From NCBI GenBank assembly GCA_050952935.1, contig JBMNLS010000002.1:496001-560000 (forward strand): 64,000 nt of DNA, written 5' to 3'. How positions within the stretch are numbered: the first letter of the stretch is position 1; the number at the start of each line of letters is the position of its first letter. Shown piece after piece: positions 15,916-25,076 of this stretch. The translations under genes were made by a program, and so were the position numbers. The notes under the pieces are model-generated. The model searched no databases, was not told where the DNA came from, and was given only the letters and a program-made list of their open reading frames with translations. Source of the DNA: UBA6115 sp050952935 (GTDB lineage: Bacteria > Bacillota > Clostridia > Christensenellales > Aristaeellaceae).

Positions 15916-16829
15916 GCATACAGGATGTCCTGCAAACCATCTTAAACAGCCTGCCGATGATGGGCCGGTATGCCCTGGTCACCATGGGCATCGTGCTGAT
16001 TTTCAGAACCACGGCCACCACCAATTTTGCCCAGGGGTTAATTGCCACATTTGGAGCGTTTGCTGTGACGTGGGCGGCCCTGCAGTGGACCACGCTGTCC
16101 ATCTGGATCTGTCTGATACTGGGCATGTTGGTGGGCTTTGCTTTGGGATTAATGGTGGATGTTGGCCTGATCAGGCGGGCCCGCAACATCACTCCCGCCG
16201 GCAAGCAGATGATCACCATGGGCGTGATGATGATACTGGTGAACCTGATCCCCAAGGTTTTCAGCAAGATTACGCTGAACAACCAACCCGGCAAGGGCAT
16301 CTCCACCAGCATCCTGGAGTTCAGCCTGTTTGGCGTTCCGCTGAACATCACCGAAAACGGCCTATGGGCCTTTGGGTTAGCTGTGGTGATGCTGGCAGCC
16401 GTGTTTGCCGCGCTCAAATACACCAAGTGGGGCCTGGGGGTGCGTGCCACAGCGGCCAATGAAACCGTGGCGCAGATGATGGGCATCAACACCCGTTTGA
16501 TTACTGCCTTTTCCTGGGGTCTGGCCGGCGCGCTGGGCGTAATGGGCGCCTTCTTTACCGGCATTGGTACCGTGCTCAATGTCAATCTGATGAGCAACGC
16601 CCAGGTGTTTGCTTTTCTGGCCTGCGTGTTGGGAGGCTTTTCCAGTTTCCCCGCTCCCATTCTGGGCGCGGTCATCATTCCGTTGGTCTACAGCTTCGCT
16701 GGCAACCCCAAGCTGATGGGGCCCCAGGCCGGCATCTGGCAAAACCTAACCACCTTTATGGTGGTGCTGATCCTCATCCTGATTTTTCCCAACGGTCTGT
16801 TGGGCAAGAAAACCATAAAGAAGGTCTGA
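15912..16829 (+). CDS. livH: Branched-chain-type ABC transporter permease (LivH-like)
   Basis: A 305-residue membrane protein with about eight hydrophobic segments and the LivH-family patterns (RATAANETVAQMMGINTRL in the cytoplasmic loop; LGGFSSFPAPILGA near the end). It forms half of the channel of a HAAT-family importer. These carry branched-chain amino acids but also urea, amides, aromatic acids and other small carboxylates. A GTG at 15894 is possible, but ATG 15912, overlapping the previous stop, is the usual coupled arrangement. It is followed after one base by the livMG fusion. Confidence 0.9.
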   Translation: MSIQDVLQTILNSLPMMGRYALVTMGIVLIFRTTATTNFAQGLIATFGAFAVTWAALQWTTLSIWICLILGMLVGFALGLMVDVGLIRRARNITPAGKQMITMGVMMILVNLIPKVFSKITLNNQPGKGISTSILEFSLFGVPLNITENGLWAFGLAVVMLAAVFAALKYTKWGLGVRATAANETVAQMMGINTRLITAFSWGLAGALGVMGAFFTGIGTVLNVNLMSNAQVFAFLACVLGGFSSFPAPILGAVIIPLVYSFAGNPKLMGPQAGIWQNLTTFMVVLILILIFPNGLLGKKTIKKV

Positions 16830-16830
16830 C

Positions 16831-18867
16831 ATGCAAAACACCGTACAGCAGGCAACCTTGCCCAAACGGCGCAGCATTCTCCGCCATCCCTTCACAAGCT
16901 TCATTTTGCTGGGCGTGTTTCTGATCGCGCTGCAGGTGATTGCGATTGCAACGGATGGTCTCTGGCCCAAAACCTCGGTGATCAACGGGTTTGCCACGGT
17001 CATCATCTACGCCATCGTAGGCTTCGGCTTTTCATTTCTGCTGGGATACGCAGGGCTGGCCAGTTTAGGCACTGCAGGCTTTGTCGGCCTGGGTACTTAC
17101 TTTGTCGCCTACTTCCTTAAGGAAGGGATGCCTAATATACCCTATCTGCTGGTGATGGCCATTGCCTTGGCGGCCTCCCTGTTGCTTGGGCTGGTTGTCG
17201 GGTTCATCTCGCTGCGCATCGAGGGTATTTTCCTGGCCATTGTTACCCTGGGCATCAGTGAGGTGTTTTACCAGCTTTTCAACAGTTGGATGCCGGTGAC
17301 CGGCGGCCCCAATGGAGCCCGGATCAATGTCTACCCCATCTTCCAGCGAACTTTGGGCATGAGCAGCGGGGACAGCAAGCGGGCTTTCTATATTTTGCTG
17401 GTTGTGATTATGATCGCCCTGATGATGCTGACCTACAACCTGGGCAAATCCAAAACCGGGCGCGCCATGCTGGCCATGAAAAACTCCAGCTCCGCCGCCC
17501 AAGCCATGGGCATCAGCCTGCTGAAGTACAGGCTGCTGGCCTTCCTGCTGTCCACCGCCTACGCGGTGTTTGCCGGTGTGCTGTTCATGAGCTACAACCG
17601 CTCAACGCTGCCCACCAACTACACCATCATGCTGTCGCTGAACATCCTGGCGGCTGTGCTCATCGGGGGCAGCCGCAGCCTGATCGGCACTTTTGTGGGC
17701 AGCTTCATTGTGTTTGGCATGACCCCCATCCTGTTTCAGAACATCAACTTCCTCAATGAGAACGCCTGGCTGATCAATGTCATCATCGGCATCATCATCA
17801 TCCTGATCGTCATGTTCTATCCGGGCGGTCTGGTGCAGCTTCTGACCAGCGTCAGGCAGTCTATTGTGAAAAAGACACTGCCCACAGCAGCCGCGGATGA
17901 ATCCGCGATTCCCTGTGAACAAGAGGTAATCCAGTCCGCTCCCCAGATGGCCGAAATCAGCCAGAGGCGGGCAGATATGGCCAAGAGCCTGAAAGTGCAG
18001 CCGCCCAAAGTCAAAGCGGATGCAGCGGCCGGCCAAGGACGGGTTCCCAAGGAAAGCCTGCCGGAGGACGTGATCCTGCGGCTTGATAACCTCAGCATGC
18101 AGTTTGGCGGCCTGCGCGCCGTGTCAGAATTGTCCTTTGATGTCAAGCGCGGCGAGATCTTCGGTCTCATCGGCCCTAACGGAGCAGGCAAGACCACGGT
18201 GTTCAACTGCATTACGCAGTTCTATAAATCCACAGGCGGCGATATCCTTTACCGCCACAGATCCGGACAGGTGCTGTCCCTCAACCAGTTCAAGGTGCAT
18301 GAGATCATCAGCAAGGGTATTGTGCGCACCTTCCAGAACGTGGAAGTCATTGGTGAGCTTAGCATTCTGGAAAACCTGTTGGTTGCAGCCCACCCCCAGT
18401 ATCATGGTAACCTGCTGCAGGAAGCCTTCAATACACCCAAGGTCAAGGAAGAGGAGCGCAGGCTGCGGGAGCGTGCGCTGAAGGTGCTGGAGTACTGCGG
18501 CCTAACCCCGCTGAAGGATATGCCTCCGGTGGGGCAGCCCTATGGCGTGCTCAAGCGCATTGAGCTGGCCCGCACTTTGATGGCCGCTGCCAACCTGATC
18601 ATTCTGGATGAGCCGGCCGCCGGCCTCAACGAGCAGGAAACGGTGGAGCTGACACAATTGATCCACGATATCCAGCGGGACTTTGATGTTACCATCTTCC
18701 TGGTGGAGCACGACATGGGGCTGGTGATGAACCTGTGTGACCACATCTGCGCCATCTCCTTTGGTAAGAAGCTGGCATATGGAACCCCCAGTGAAATCCA
18801 GCAGGACAAGACGGTGCAGGAAGCCTATCTGGGCATGAGCGATGTCGCTGAAGGGGAGGCTGTGTAA
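16831..18867 (+). CDS. Fused LivM permease and LivG ATPase
   Basis: One 678-residue chain joins the second permease and the first ATPase of the importer. Residues 1 to about 340 are a LivM-type membrane domain (start of family patterns near LLGYAGLASLGTAGFVGLG). A charged linker of about 60 residues (350-410) follows. From about 412 there is a LivG ATPase with Walker A GPNGAGKTT (447-455), a Q-loop in VRTFQNVEVIG, and Walker B LIILDEPAAGLN (589-600). The ABC signature is degenerate: PYGVLKRIELARTL, where LivG proteins usually read S-Y-G-Q-Q. Such fusions are known but not common. The gene overlaps livF by one base (TAATG). Confidence 0.88.
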   Translation: MQNTVQQATLPKRRSILRHPFTSFILLGVFLIALQVIAIATDGLWPKTSVINGFATVIIYAIVGFGFSFLLGYAGLASLGTAGFVGLGTYFVAYFLKEGMPNIPYLLVMAIALAASLLLGLVVGFISLRIEGIFLAIVTLGISEVFYQLFNSWMPVTGGPNGARINVYPIFQRTLGMSSGDSKRAFYILLVVIMIALMMLTYNLGKSKTGRAMLAMKNSSSAAQAMGISLLKYRLLAFLLSTAYAVFAGVLFMSYNRSTLPTNYTIMLSLNILAAVLIGGSRSLIGTFVGSFIVFGMTPILFQNINFLNENAWLINVIIGIIIILIVMFYPGGLVQLLTSVRQSIVKKTLPTAAADESAIPCEQEVIQSAPQMAEISQRRADMAKSLKVQPPKVKADAAAGQGRVPKESLPEDVILRLDNLSMQFGGLRAVSELSFDVKRGEIFGLIGPNGAGKTTVFNCITQFYKSTGGDILYRHRSGQVLSLNQFKVHEIISKGIVRTFQNVEVIGELSILENLLVAAHPQYHGNLLQEAFNTPKVKEEERRLRERALKVLEYCGLTPLKDMPPVGQPYGVLKRIELARTLMAAANLIILDEPAAGLNEQETVELTQLIHDIQRDFDVTIFLVEHDMGLVMNLCDHICAISFGKKLAYGTPSEIQQDKTVQEAYLGMSDVAEGEAV

Positions 18868-19610
18868 TGGCAAGGATGCTGGAAGTCAAGGACCTGTGCG
18901 TATCCTACGGCGCCATTGACGCCCTCAGGGACATCAACCTGTCGGTTGACAAGGGTAGCATCGTGGCCATTCTGGGCGCCAACGGTGCGGGCAAGTCCAC
19001 GCTGTTGCGCACCATCTCCGGCGTTGTCAAACCCAGGCAGGGCAGCATCATGCTGGATGGCAAGCATGAGCTTAGGGGCATGTACCCCTACAAAATCGCG
19101 GGGATGGGCGTCATCCAGTCCCCTGAAGGGCGCCTGATTCTGCAGGGGCTGACCACAGAGGAAAACTTGCTGGTTGGCAGCTACGGCCTGAAAAGCGCTG
19201 ATGGGCAGAACAAGGCCAGCCGGGTTCAAAACAATCTGGACAACGTTTTTTCCCTCTTTCCCATTTTAAAGGAGCGCCGCAAGCAGCAGGCCAATACCCT
19301 GTCGGGCGGCGAGCAGCAGATGCTGGCCATTGGTCGCGCCCTGATGGCCTCGCCCTCGGTGCTGCTGCTGGACGAGCCCTCTTTGGGACTGGCGCCCTTA
19401 ATCATCCGCGACATCTTTTTGATTATCCAGCAGCTGAAGAAAGCAGGCAATACCATCCTGATTGTAGAGCAGAATGCCTTCCAGACCTTGAAAATTGCCG
19501 ACTACGCGTATGTGCTGGAGTTGGGCCGGGTTTCCATGGAGGGACCTGCTGATGAGTTGATCCACAACGAGGCGCTGGTGGAAGCCTACTTGGGCGGGAA
19601 GAAAGCCTGA
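18867..19610 (+). CDS. livF: Branched-chain-type ABC transporter ATPase (LivF-like)
   Basis: A 247-residue ABC ATPase with Walker A GANGAGKST (about 36-44), the intact signature LSGGEQQMLAIGRALM and Walker B VLLLDEPSLGLAP, typical of LivF. It pairs with the LivG domain of the preceding fusion. Because the fused LivG has an odd signature, this intact one may do most of the ATP hydrolysis (inference). AAGGGGAGG lies seven bases before ATG 18867, inside the previous gene. Confidence 0.93.
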   Translation: MARMLEVKDLCVSYGAIDALRDINLSVDKGSIVAILGANGAGKSTLLRTISGVVKPRQGSIMLDGKHELRGMYPYKIAGMGVIQSPEGRLILQGLTTEENLLVGSYGLKSADGQNKASRVQNNLDNVFSLFPILKERRKQQANTLSGGEQQMLAIGRALMASPSVLLLDEPSLGLAPLIIRDIFLIIQQLKKAGNTILIVEQNAFQTLKIADYAYVLELGRVSMEGPADELIHNEALVEAYLGGKKA

Positions 19611-19690
19611 CCGTCCGTATCCCATCGTATTGGGCGCGGTGCCAACCGCGTTTGATAAATACACGAGGAAAACCCTCAAAGGAGAAAAAC

Positions 19691-21046
19691 ATGAAGAAAA
19701 TCCTTTCCCTGGTTCTGGTCCTCACCATGTTGATGTCCATGACTGCCCTAGCTTTTGCCGAGACCGGTGTGGACACCAACCCCGTCGAAAAGGACGGCGT
19801 CAAATACAGGGGCACTGTGAAAATCGGCTCGGTGATGTGTGAAACCGGCGCCGTCGCCGCAGTCGGTATCCCCTACAGCCAGTTCTACAAGCTCTTCGTC
19901 CGCTACATCAACGAAGAAATGGGCGGTATTGCCAAGGATGCCAACGGCGTCGGCTACTACCTGGATCACAAGGCCTATGATGATGGCGGCAACGCGCAGA
20001 ACGGCCAGATCTTCGTCAACCAGTTGATCAACGACGACCGCGTATTTTGCATGGTCGGCAATCTGGGCACCTGGGTGCTGGTCGCCTCCCAGAATGACAT
20101 CGTGGAAGCAGGCGTGCCGTCCATCTACTGGGGCACCGGCGCCGCCACCCAGATGTACCTGAAGGCCGAAGGCAACGAGCGCTACACCTTCCCGGTGCAG
20201 CCCATCTATGTGACTGAAGGCCGCATCATGCTGCTGCGCGCCCTCAACCTGCCCTCCATCAAGGACAGCGGCGTGGAAGCTGTGAAGAAGGTCGGCGTGA
20301 TCTACTCTGCCGATGACTCCGGCACCAACATCTACCAGGGCGCTGAGCTGCAGTACAATATGCTGACCGGCGAGAAGCCCGAAATTGTGTATCAGATGGC
20401 CAACACCCAGTCCACCGACGAGCTGGCCACTGCCGTTGCCGCCATGGAAGGCGTCGACGTGGTCATCATTGGCGGTCTGCAGTCCGTTTATCCGCCCATC
20501 TACACCGCCATGCAGCAGAATCCCAAGACCCGCGGTATCCCGGTGATCGTGTCCTACGTGAACGTGGCCGAGACGTATGTGCCCAAGGAGTACGCCAATG
20601 AGGCGGACACCAGCGATATCTACGGCGGCGCCTGGGTCATCATCGACCCCGAAGCCCAGACCGAGCAGCAAAAGGCTGAACTGGAGGAGTTTGCAAAAGT
20701 CGTGGCCTGGGGCCTGGAGAAAGGCTACATTGCCCAGGATTTGGCCGATGCCCTGATGGGTGGCGGTGCTGCCTATGCCATGAGCTCCTTCATCGCCCTG
20801 CATGTGTTCATGACGGGCATGGATCGCTTGGCCGACAAGGAAATCACCCGTGCGGCGCTGCTGGAGGCCATGGAATCCGCCCCCATCCACGTGCCCATCT
20901 CCAGCGGCGTTGACTATGCCGACGGTTCCCGCATTGGCCTGAACGCCATGGCGTTTGCCAAGTACGATAAGAAATGGACCGACATCTCCAAGGCGTTCAT
21001 CACTGTGGACAACATGCGCTCTATCAACGAGCTGCTGGGTGAATAA
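19691..21046 (+). CDS. Branched-chain-type ABC transporter substrate-binding protein (LivJ/LivK-like)
   Basis: A 451-residue periplasmic-binding-protein-like protein of the Leu/Ile/Val-binding family, recognisable from the early KIGSVMCETGAVAAVGIPY, the FVNQLINDDRVFCMVG segment and KKVGVIYSADDSGTNIYQ. It is longer than E. coli LivJ, which is common for members binding aromatic or acyl compounds. The signal peptide ends in ALAFA|E; there is no lipobox cysteine. The frame opens at 19652, but AAAGGAG places the start at ATG 19691. It belongs to the importer in the same operon and is followed by a very stable stem-loop. Confidence 0.9.
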   Translation: MKKILSLVLVLTMLMSMTALAFAETGVDTNPVEKDGVKYRGTVKIGSVMCETGAVAAVGIPYSQFYKLFVRYINEEMGGIAKDANGVGYYLDHKAYDDGGNAQNGQIFVNQLINDDRVFCMVGNLGTWVLVASQNDIVEAGVPSIYWGTGAATQMYLKAEGNERYTFPVQPIYVTEGRIMLLRALNLPSIKDSGVEAVKKVGVIYSADDSGTNIYQGAELQYNMLTGEKPEIVYQMANTQSTDELATAVAAMEGVDVVIIGGLQSVYPPIYTAMQQNPKTRGIPVIVSYVNVAETYVPKEYANEADTSDIYGGAWVIIDPEAQTEQQKAELEEFAKVVAWGLEKGYIAQDLADALMGGGAAYAMSSFIALHVFMTGMDRLADKEITRAALLEAMESAPIHVPISSGVDYADGSRIGLNAMAFAKYDKKWTDISKAFITVDNMRSINELLGE

Positions 21047-21127
21047 CACGAACGCACACCGATGCCGGGGGAATGCGTCAGCCCGCTGATGTGACTGCCT
21101 GGTACAAATGAGGGATTAACCCAATCC

Positions 21128-21153
21128 GGGGAGGGTGGCGTCCCACCCTCCCC
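21128..21153 (+). other. Very stable stem-loop after the LivJ-like gene
   Basis: GGGGAGGGTGG (21128-21138) pairs perfectly with CCACCCTCCCC (21143-21153) around a 4-nt loop. No T run follows, so it is more likely an RNA-stabilising or processing hairpin than a full terminator. A second one follows the binding-protein gene of the peptide importer. Confidence 0.7.
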
Positions 21154-21239
21154 CTTGTGCTCAGGTTGACCGCAAGAGGTTAACGGGGCTTATACAGATG
21201 ATTAAAATATATAACAACAATAAGGAGAGGTACATCGTC

Positions 21240-22556
21240 ATGAATTACAAGGACAAGTTGATTTCTGTACAGCAGGCAGTGGACATGGTGCAATCCGGGG
21301 ACTACATTGTGACTGGCCTTGGCTGCTCCACAGCCGATGCTTTTTTTAAGCACCTGCATACGGCGGCAGACCGGCTGAAGGATGTCACCATCTCCACCTG
21401 CCTGCCCATGGGCGAATACCCCTGTTTCAACGATCCCCAGTACCGCCATGCCTTCCTGCATGACAGCTGGTTTTACAGCCCATCCACCCGCAAAGCGCAT
21501 GCATCGGGCGCCACATCCTTTGTGCCCAACTGCTTGCATTTTGCGGCCACCAAACGCCTGTACCATAAAAAACCTAGCCTTTATATCGGCGCTGCCGCCA
21601 TGCCGGATCGGCACGGGATTATCTCGCTGTCCTGCTCCAACACCTATGAAATGCAGATGATTGCGGCGGCAGATAAGGTGATCCTGGAAATCAACCCCAA
21701 TTATCCGCGCACCTTTGGCGACGCCTTCCTGCGCGTTGAAGAGGTGGATCACCTGATCGAGGTGGACTATCCTGTGCCCGCCCTGCCTGATGTGGAGCCC
21801 AGCGAAAAAGACAAGATCATCGGCTCCCTGGTGGCGCCTTATATCAAGGATGGGGACTGCATACAGCTGGGCATTGGCGGCATGCCCAACGCCATTGCCG
21901 ATAACCTGTTTGATAAAAAAGATCTGGGTGTGCATACGGAAATGCTCACCACCAACATGATGAAGCTGTACCAGGCCGGGGTCATCACCGGGCGCAAAAA
22001 GCAGCTGCAGCCGGGGAAAATGGTATGCACCTTTATGATGGGCAGCAAGGAGCTGTACGAGTTTGCCAACGACAACCCGGCGGTGGAGGTGCTGGCGGGC
22101 AGCTACACCAACAACCCCTACGTGATCGCTCAGAACGATAACATGGTGTCCATCAACTCCACCATTGAGATCGACTTAACCGGCCAGTGCGCCAGCGAAT
22201 CCCTGGGAAGCACCCAGTTTTCCGGCACCGGCGGCCAGTCGGACACCGCGACCGGCGCGCAGAAGTCCAAAAACGGCCGCAGCTTTATTTGCCTGTACTC
22301 CACCACCATGGCCCGGAACCCTAAGACGGGGGAACGGGAGGAAATCTCAAAGATCGTACCCCAGTTGAAGCCCGGCGCCGCCGTGTCCCTGTCCCGCAAC
22401 GATGTGGACTATGTGGTGACGGAGTATGGCGTGGTGCAGCTGCGCGGTACCAACATCAGGGAGCGGGTAGAGCTGCTGATCTCCATCGCCCACCCCAAAT
22501 TCAGGGATGAGCTGCGCCAGCAGGCCCGGGAACTTAAGCTATGGGTTGAGCGATGA
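21240..22556 (+). CDS. Acyl-CoA:carboxylate CoA-transferase (acetyl-CoA hydrolase/transferase family)
   Basis: A 438-residue enzyme of the AcH/4-hydroxybutyrate CoA-transferase family. Family marks are GIGGMPNAIA (211-220), VHTEM with the probable catalytic glutamate E234 that forms the CoA thioester intermediate, the GTGGQSDTATGA loop, and the C-terminal YVVTEYGVVQLRGTN. It moves CoA between an acyl-CoA and a free carboxylic acid. In this operon it would activate the imported acid. The frame extends back to 21135; AAGGAGAG about ten bases before ATG 21240, and homology starting at once, decide the start. Its TGA overlaps the next ATG (ATGA). Confidence 0.88.
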   Translation: MNYKDKLISVQQAVDMVQSGDYIVTGLGCSTADAFFKHLHTAADRLKDVTISTCLPMGEYPCFNDPQYRHAFLHDSWFYSPSTRKAHASGATSFVPNCLHFAATKRLYHKKPSLYIGAAAMPDRHGIISLSCSNTYEMQMIAAADKVILEINPNYPRTFGDAFLRVEEVDHLIEVDYPVPALPDVEPSEKDKIIGSLVAPYIKDGDCIQLGIGGMPNAIADNLFDKKDLGVHTEMLTTNMMKLYQAGVITGRKKQLQPGKMVCTFMMGSKELYEFANDNPAVEVLAGSYTNNPYVIAQNDNMVSINSTIEIDLTGQCASESLGSTQFSGTGGQSDTATGAQKSKNGRSFICLYSTTMARNPKTGEREEISKIVPQLKPGAAVSLSRNDVDYVVTEYGVVQLRGTNIRERVELLISIAHPKFRDELRQQARELKLWVER

Positions 22557-23371
22557 GCATCTTTGTTTATGAAAATCGCCAGATCTATTACGAGCTGGTG
22601 GGGGAAGGCCGCCCGCTGTTAATGCTAAACGGCATTATGATGTCCACCAAGTCCTGGACGCCTTTTTTGGAAAGCATCCAGCAGGCCGGCATTCAGCCCT
22701 TGTTGGTGGATTTGCTGGATCAGGGGCAGTCCCAGGCGATGGAAGAGGCCTTCCCCATCCAGCTGCAAGCCCGGATGCTCATAGCACTTCTTGACCAATT
22801 GAACATCGAGCAGATTGATGTTTTCGGCACCAGCTATGGCGGGGAAGTTGCGCTGAACCTGGCGGTGATGGCGCCAAAACGCGTCCGCAGGATGGTGCTG
22901 GCCAACACCGTGGCCCGCACCAATGCCTGGCTCAAGGAAATCGGCGATGCCTGGATTCTGGCGGCACACGATCCCCTGGCTTATTACAGCTCCACCATCC
23001 CGGTCATCTACAGCCCGGAGTTCTACGACCGGCGCGCAGAATGGATGAAAAACCGCAAGGAACTGCTGACAAAAACCGCCTTTGCCTCACCGGATTTTCT
23101 GGCCAGGATGGAACGGCTGACCCGGTCTGCGGAAAGCCACGATGTGACAGCGCAGCTTGGTGATATTACCTGCCCGGTGCTGTTGATTTCCTCCCAGCAG
23201 GATCACATCACCCCGCCGGAAGAGCAAGCCCGCCTACAGGAGGGAATTCCAAACGCGGAATTGGTGCTGCTGCCCAAAACCGGGCATGCCGCTTTCTATG
23301 AGCGTCCGGACCTCTTTACAAGCATCATGCTGGGTTTCGTCAATCACGGCGAAGCCATCCAGCTGCCATGA
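22553..23371 (+). CDS. Alpha/beta hydrolase (first of a tandem pair)
   Basis: A 272-residue hydrolase with the nucleophile elbow GTSYGGE (S94), a late aspartate in SSQQDHITPP and histidine in KTGHAAFYERP. The usual HG oxyanion motif is replaced by LNGIMM. It overlaps the CoA-transferase gene by four bases. It is a clear paralogue of the next gene (shared LNGIMM, LxDLxDQGQ, GTSYGG and KTGH). In this setting it may release or cleave the transported ester or thioester; that is inference. Confidence 0.85.
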   Translation: MSIFVYENRQIYYELVGEGRPLLMLNGIMMSTKSWTPFLESIQQAGIQPLLVDLLDQGQSQAMEEAFPIQLQARMLIALLDQLNIEQIDVFGTSYGGEVALNLAVMAPKRVRRMVLANTVARTNAWLKEIGDAWILAAHDPLAYYSSTIPVIYSPEFYDRRAEWMKNRKELLTKTAFASPDFLARMERLTRSAESHDVTAQLGDITCPVLLISSQQDHITPPEEQARLQEGIPNAELVLLPKTGHAAFYERPDLFTSIMLGFVNHGEAIQLP

Positions 23372-23389
23372 CATGAAAGGAAATATCAA

Positions 23390-24199
23390 ATGACCTTCCA
23401 ACATCAAGGAAAACAGATTTACTATGAAAGCCATGGCCAGGGCAAGCCCCTGCTGCTGCTCAACGGCATCATGATGACCTGCGCCAGCTGGGCGCCCTTC
23501 CTGAAAGCGTTTACGGAAAGCGGCACCCAGGTCATTCTGTTGGATTTGATGGATCAAGGTCAGACCAGTGTCTTTGAAGAAGGCTATGATATTGCCGGCC
23601 AGGCAAGCCTTTGCGCTGCCCTGTTGGATCATATGGGCATTGAAAAGGCGGATGTGCTGGGCACCTCATACGGAGGCACTGTTGCCCTCACCCTGGCGCT
23701 TAATTACCCAGGCAAGGTGAACAGCCTGCTGCTGGCTGCCACCAGAGCCTGGACAGACCCGCTTTTTAGGGATATGTGCGAATCCTGGATTCACGCCCTG
23801 GCTACACCCCAAGCCTTCTATACCGCCACCATACCCCTCTTTTACGGCGCTACCTTCCAGGCGAACAGCCGCGAATGGATGGCAGAAAGGCGCAAGCTGC
23901 TGGAAAAAACGGTGTTTGTAGATCCAGATTTTCTAAGCCGAATGAAACGGTTGATTATTTCCATTCAGGAATTTGACCTGCGGGATCAGCTCCATCACAT
24001 CGCCTGCCCCTGTCTGTTGCTGACAGCGGATGAAGACCTGGTCATGATGCCTTGGGAACAAGAGCGCATTGCCCAAGCGATGCCGAACTGCGAGCTAATG
24101 ACCCTTCGCAAAACCGGACATGTGCTTTTCCAGGAGCGGCCAGCGCTGTTCATTTCCATTGTCATGGGGTGGGTACATCATCGGAGTGAGCCAAGCTAA
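23390..24199 (+). CDS. Alpha/beta hydrolase (second of a tandem pair)
   Basis: A 269-residue paralogue of the preceding protein with GTSYGGT (S93), a late acid in TADEDLVMMP and histidine in KTGHVLFQERP, and again LNGIMM in place of HG. It begins 18 bp after the first copy, with AAAGGAAA upstream. The pair arose by duplication and has since diverged, so two related substrates are possible. Confidence 0.85.
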   Translation: MTFQHQGKQIYYESHGQGKPLLLLNGIMMTCASWAPFLKAFTESGTQVILLDLMDQGQTSVFEEGYDIAGQASLCAALLDHMGIEKADVLGTSYGGTVALTLALNYPGKVNSLLLAATRAWTDPLFRDMCESWIHALATPQAFYTATIPLFYGATFQANSREWMAERRKLLEKTVFVDPDFLSRMKRLIISIQEFDLRDQLHHIACPCLLLTADEDLVMMPWEQERIAQAMPNCELMTLRKTGHVLFQERPALFISIVMGWVHHRSEPS

Positions 24200-24862
24200 A
24201 TGAGCAAAGCGCTTAAAAATGACGCTCCAAAACAGGACCTGAAAACGACCAAGCCCAAAACCCAGCGTGGTCAGCAAACCATGAACCGCATCATCAAAGC
24301 GGCGGAAGCTGAGTTTGGCAAAAAAGGTTATTACAATACCTCCATCAACGATATCACCTCCCGGGCCAAGGTGGCGCCGGGTACCTTATATATCTACTTT
24401 GAGGATAAGTACAGCCTGTATTGCCAGCTGCTGCAGCGGTACAGCCATGATATCCGCCAGCAGATCGTGCGGGATGTGGGGGATGCTACCGACCGGCTGG
24501 AGGTTGAGCGCCGGGGCTTGCTGTCCTTCCTTCAGCAAGTGCGCAAAAAGCCCCACATGTATCAGATCATCTGGGAATCCCTGTACATCAACCCCAAGCT
24601 GTTCGTTGATTACTATGAATCCTTTGCCCGGCGCTACAGGCTGCAATTAGATGATGCCCAAGGGGAAATCACCCCCATGGACAACACGGTTTTGGCGTAT
24701 ATGCTCATGGGCATCGCAAACTTTTTAGGACTCAAATATGTATTTTTTGATAAGAAGGCGGACTTGAACCGGGTGGTGGACGAAGCCATGATGTTTTACA
24801 AGCATGGTTTCTTGGGCACTCAGGCGCCGGGAATGCCCAGCCCGGTTCCGGAAAACGACTGA
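24200..24862 (+). CDS. TetR/AcrR family transcriptional regulator
   Basis: A 220-residue regulator. The N-terminal helix-turn-helix (about 28-75) reads IIKAAEAEFGKKGYYNTSIN followed by the TetR recognition helix (VAPGTLYIYFEDK). The C-terminal part is the variable ligand-binding and dimer domain. ATG 24200 directly follows the stop of the preceding hydrolase, so it is the last gene of the 14077-24862 operon and likely controls it in response to the imported acyl compound or its CoA ester (inference from the FadR-type TetR regulators). A palindrome at 13923-13944 is a candidate operator. Confidence 0.88.
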   Translation: MSKALKNDAPKQDLKTTKPKTQRGQQTMNRIIKAAEAEFGKKGYYNTSINDITSRAKVAPGTLYIYFEDKYSLYCQLLQRYSHDIRQQIVRDVGDATDRLEVERRGLLSFLQQVRKKPHMYQIIWESLYINPKLFVDYYESFARRYRLQLDDAQGEITPMDNTVLAYMLMGIANFLGLKYVFFDKKADLNRVVDEAMMFYKHGFLGTQAPGMPSPVPEND

Positions 24863-24891
24863 TACGCTGGCGCTTTCATCGCTAATACATT

Positions 24892-24917
24892 GCCCCCTTC
24901 ATTTTTGCGGAGGGGGC
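24892..24917 (+). terminator. Weak terminator after the TetR gene
   Basis: GCCCCCT (24892-24898) pairs with AGGGGGC (24911-24917); the loop is 12 nt and only a T-poor stretch follows. It probably ends the Liv-type operon, though imperfectly. Confidence 0.45.
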
Positions 24918-24965
24918 TTGTTGATTGAGGATAACCAAGGAAATGCGCAGGTACAGTTTTTAAAC

Positions 24966-24994
24966 TTGCATTTATAAACATAGGTAATTATAAT
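24966..24994 (+). promoter_or_regulatory. Promoter of the second peptide importer operon
   Basis: TTGCAT (24966-24971), 17 bases, perfect TATAAT (24989-24994). Transcription would start near 25001. Confidence 0.75.
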
Positions 24995-25076
24995 ATATGC
25001 ATTCAACTGGTGGGCAGGGCTGCCGGGGCGCAGGCGGCGTGTACCGTACCTGTTGAATATGGGAAGGGCAGCGGCG

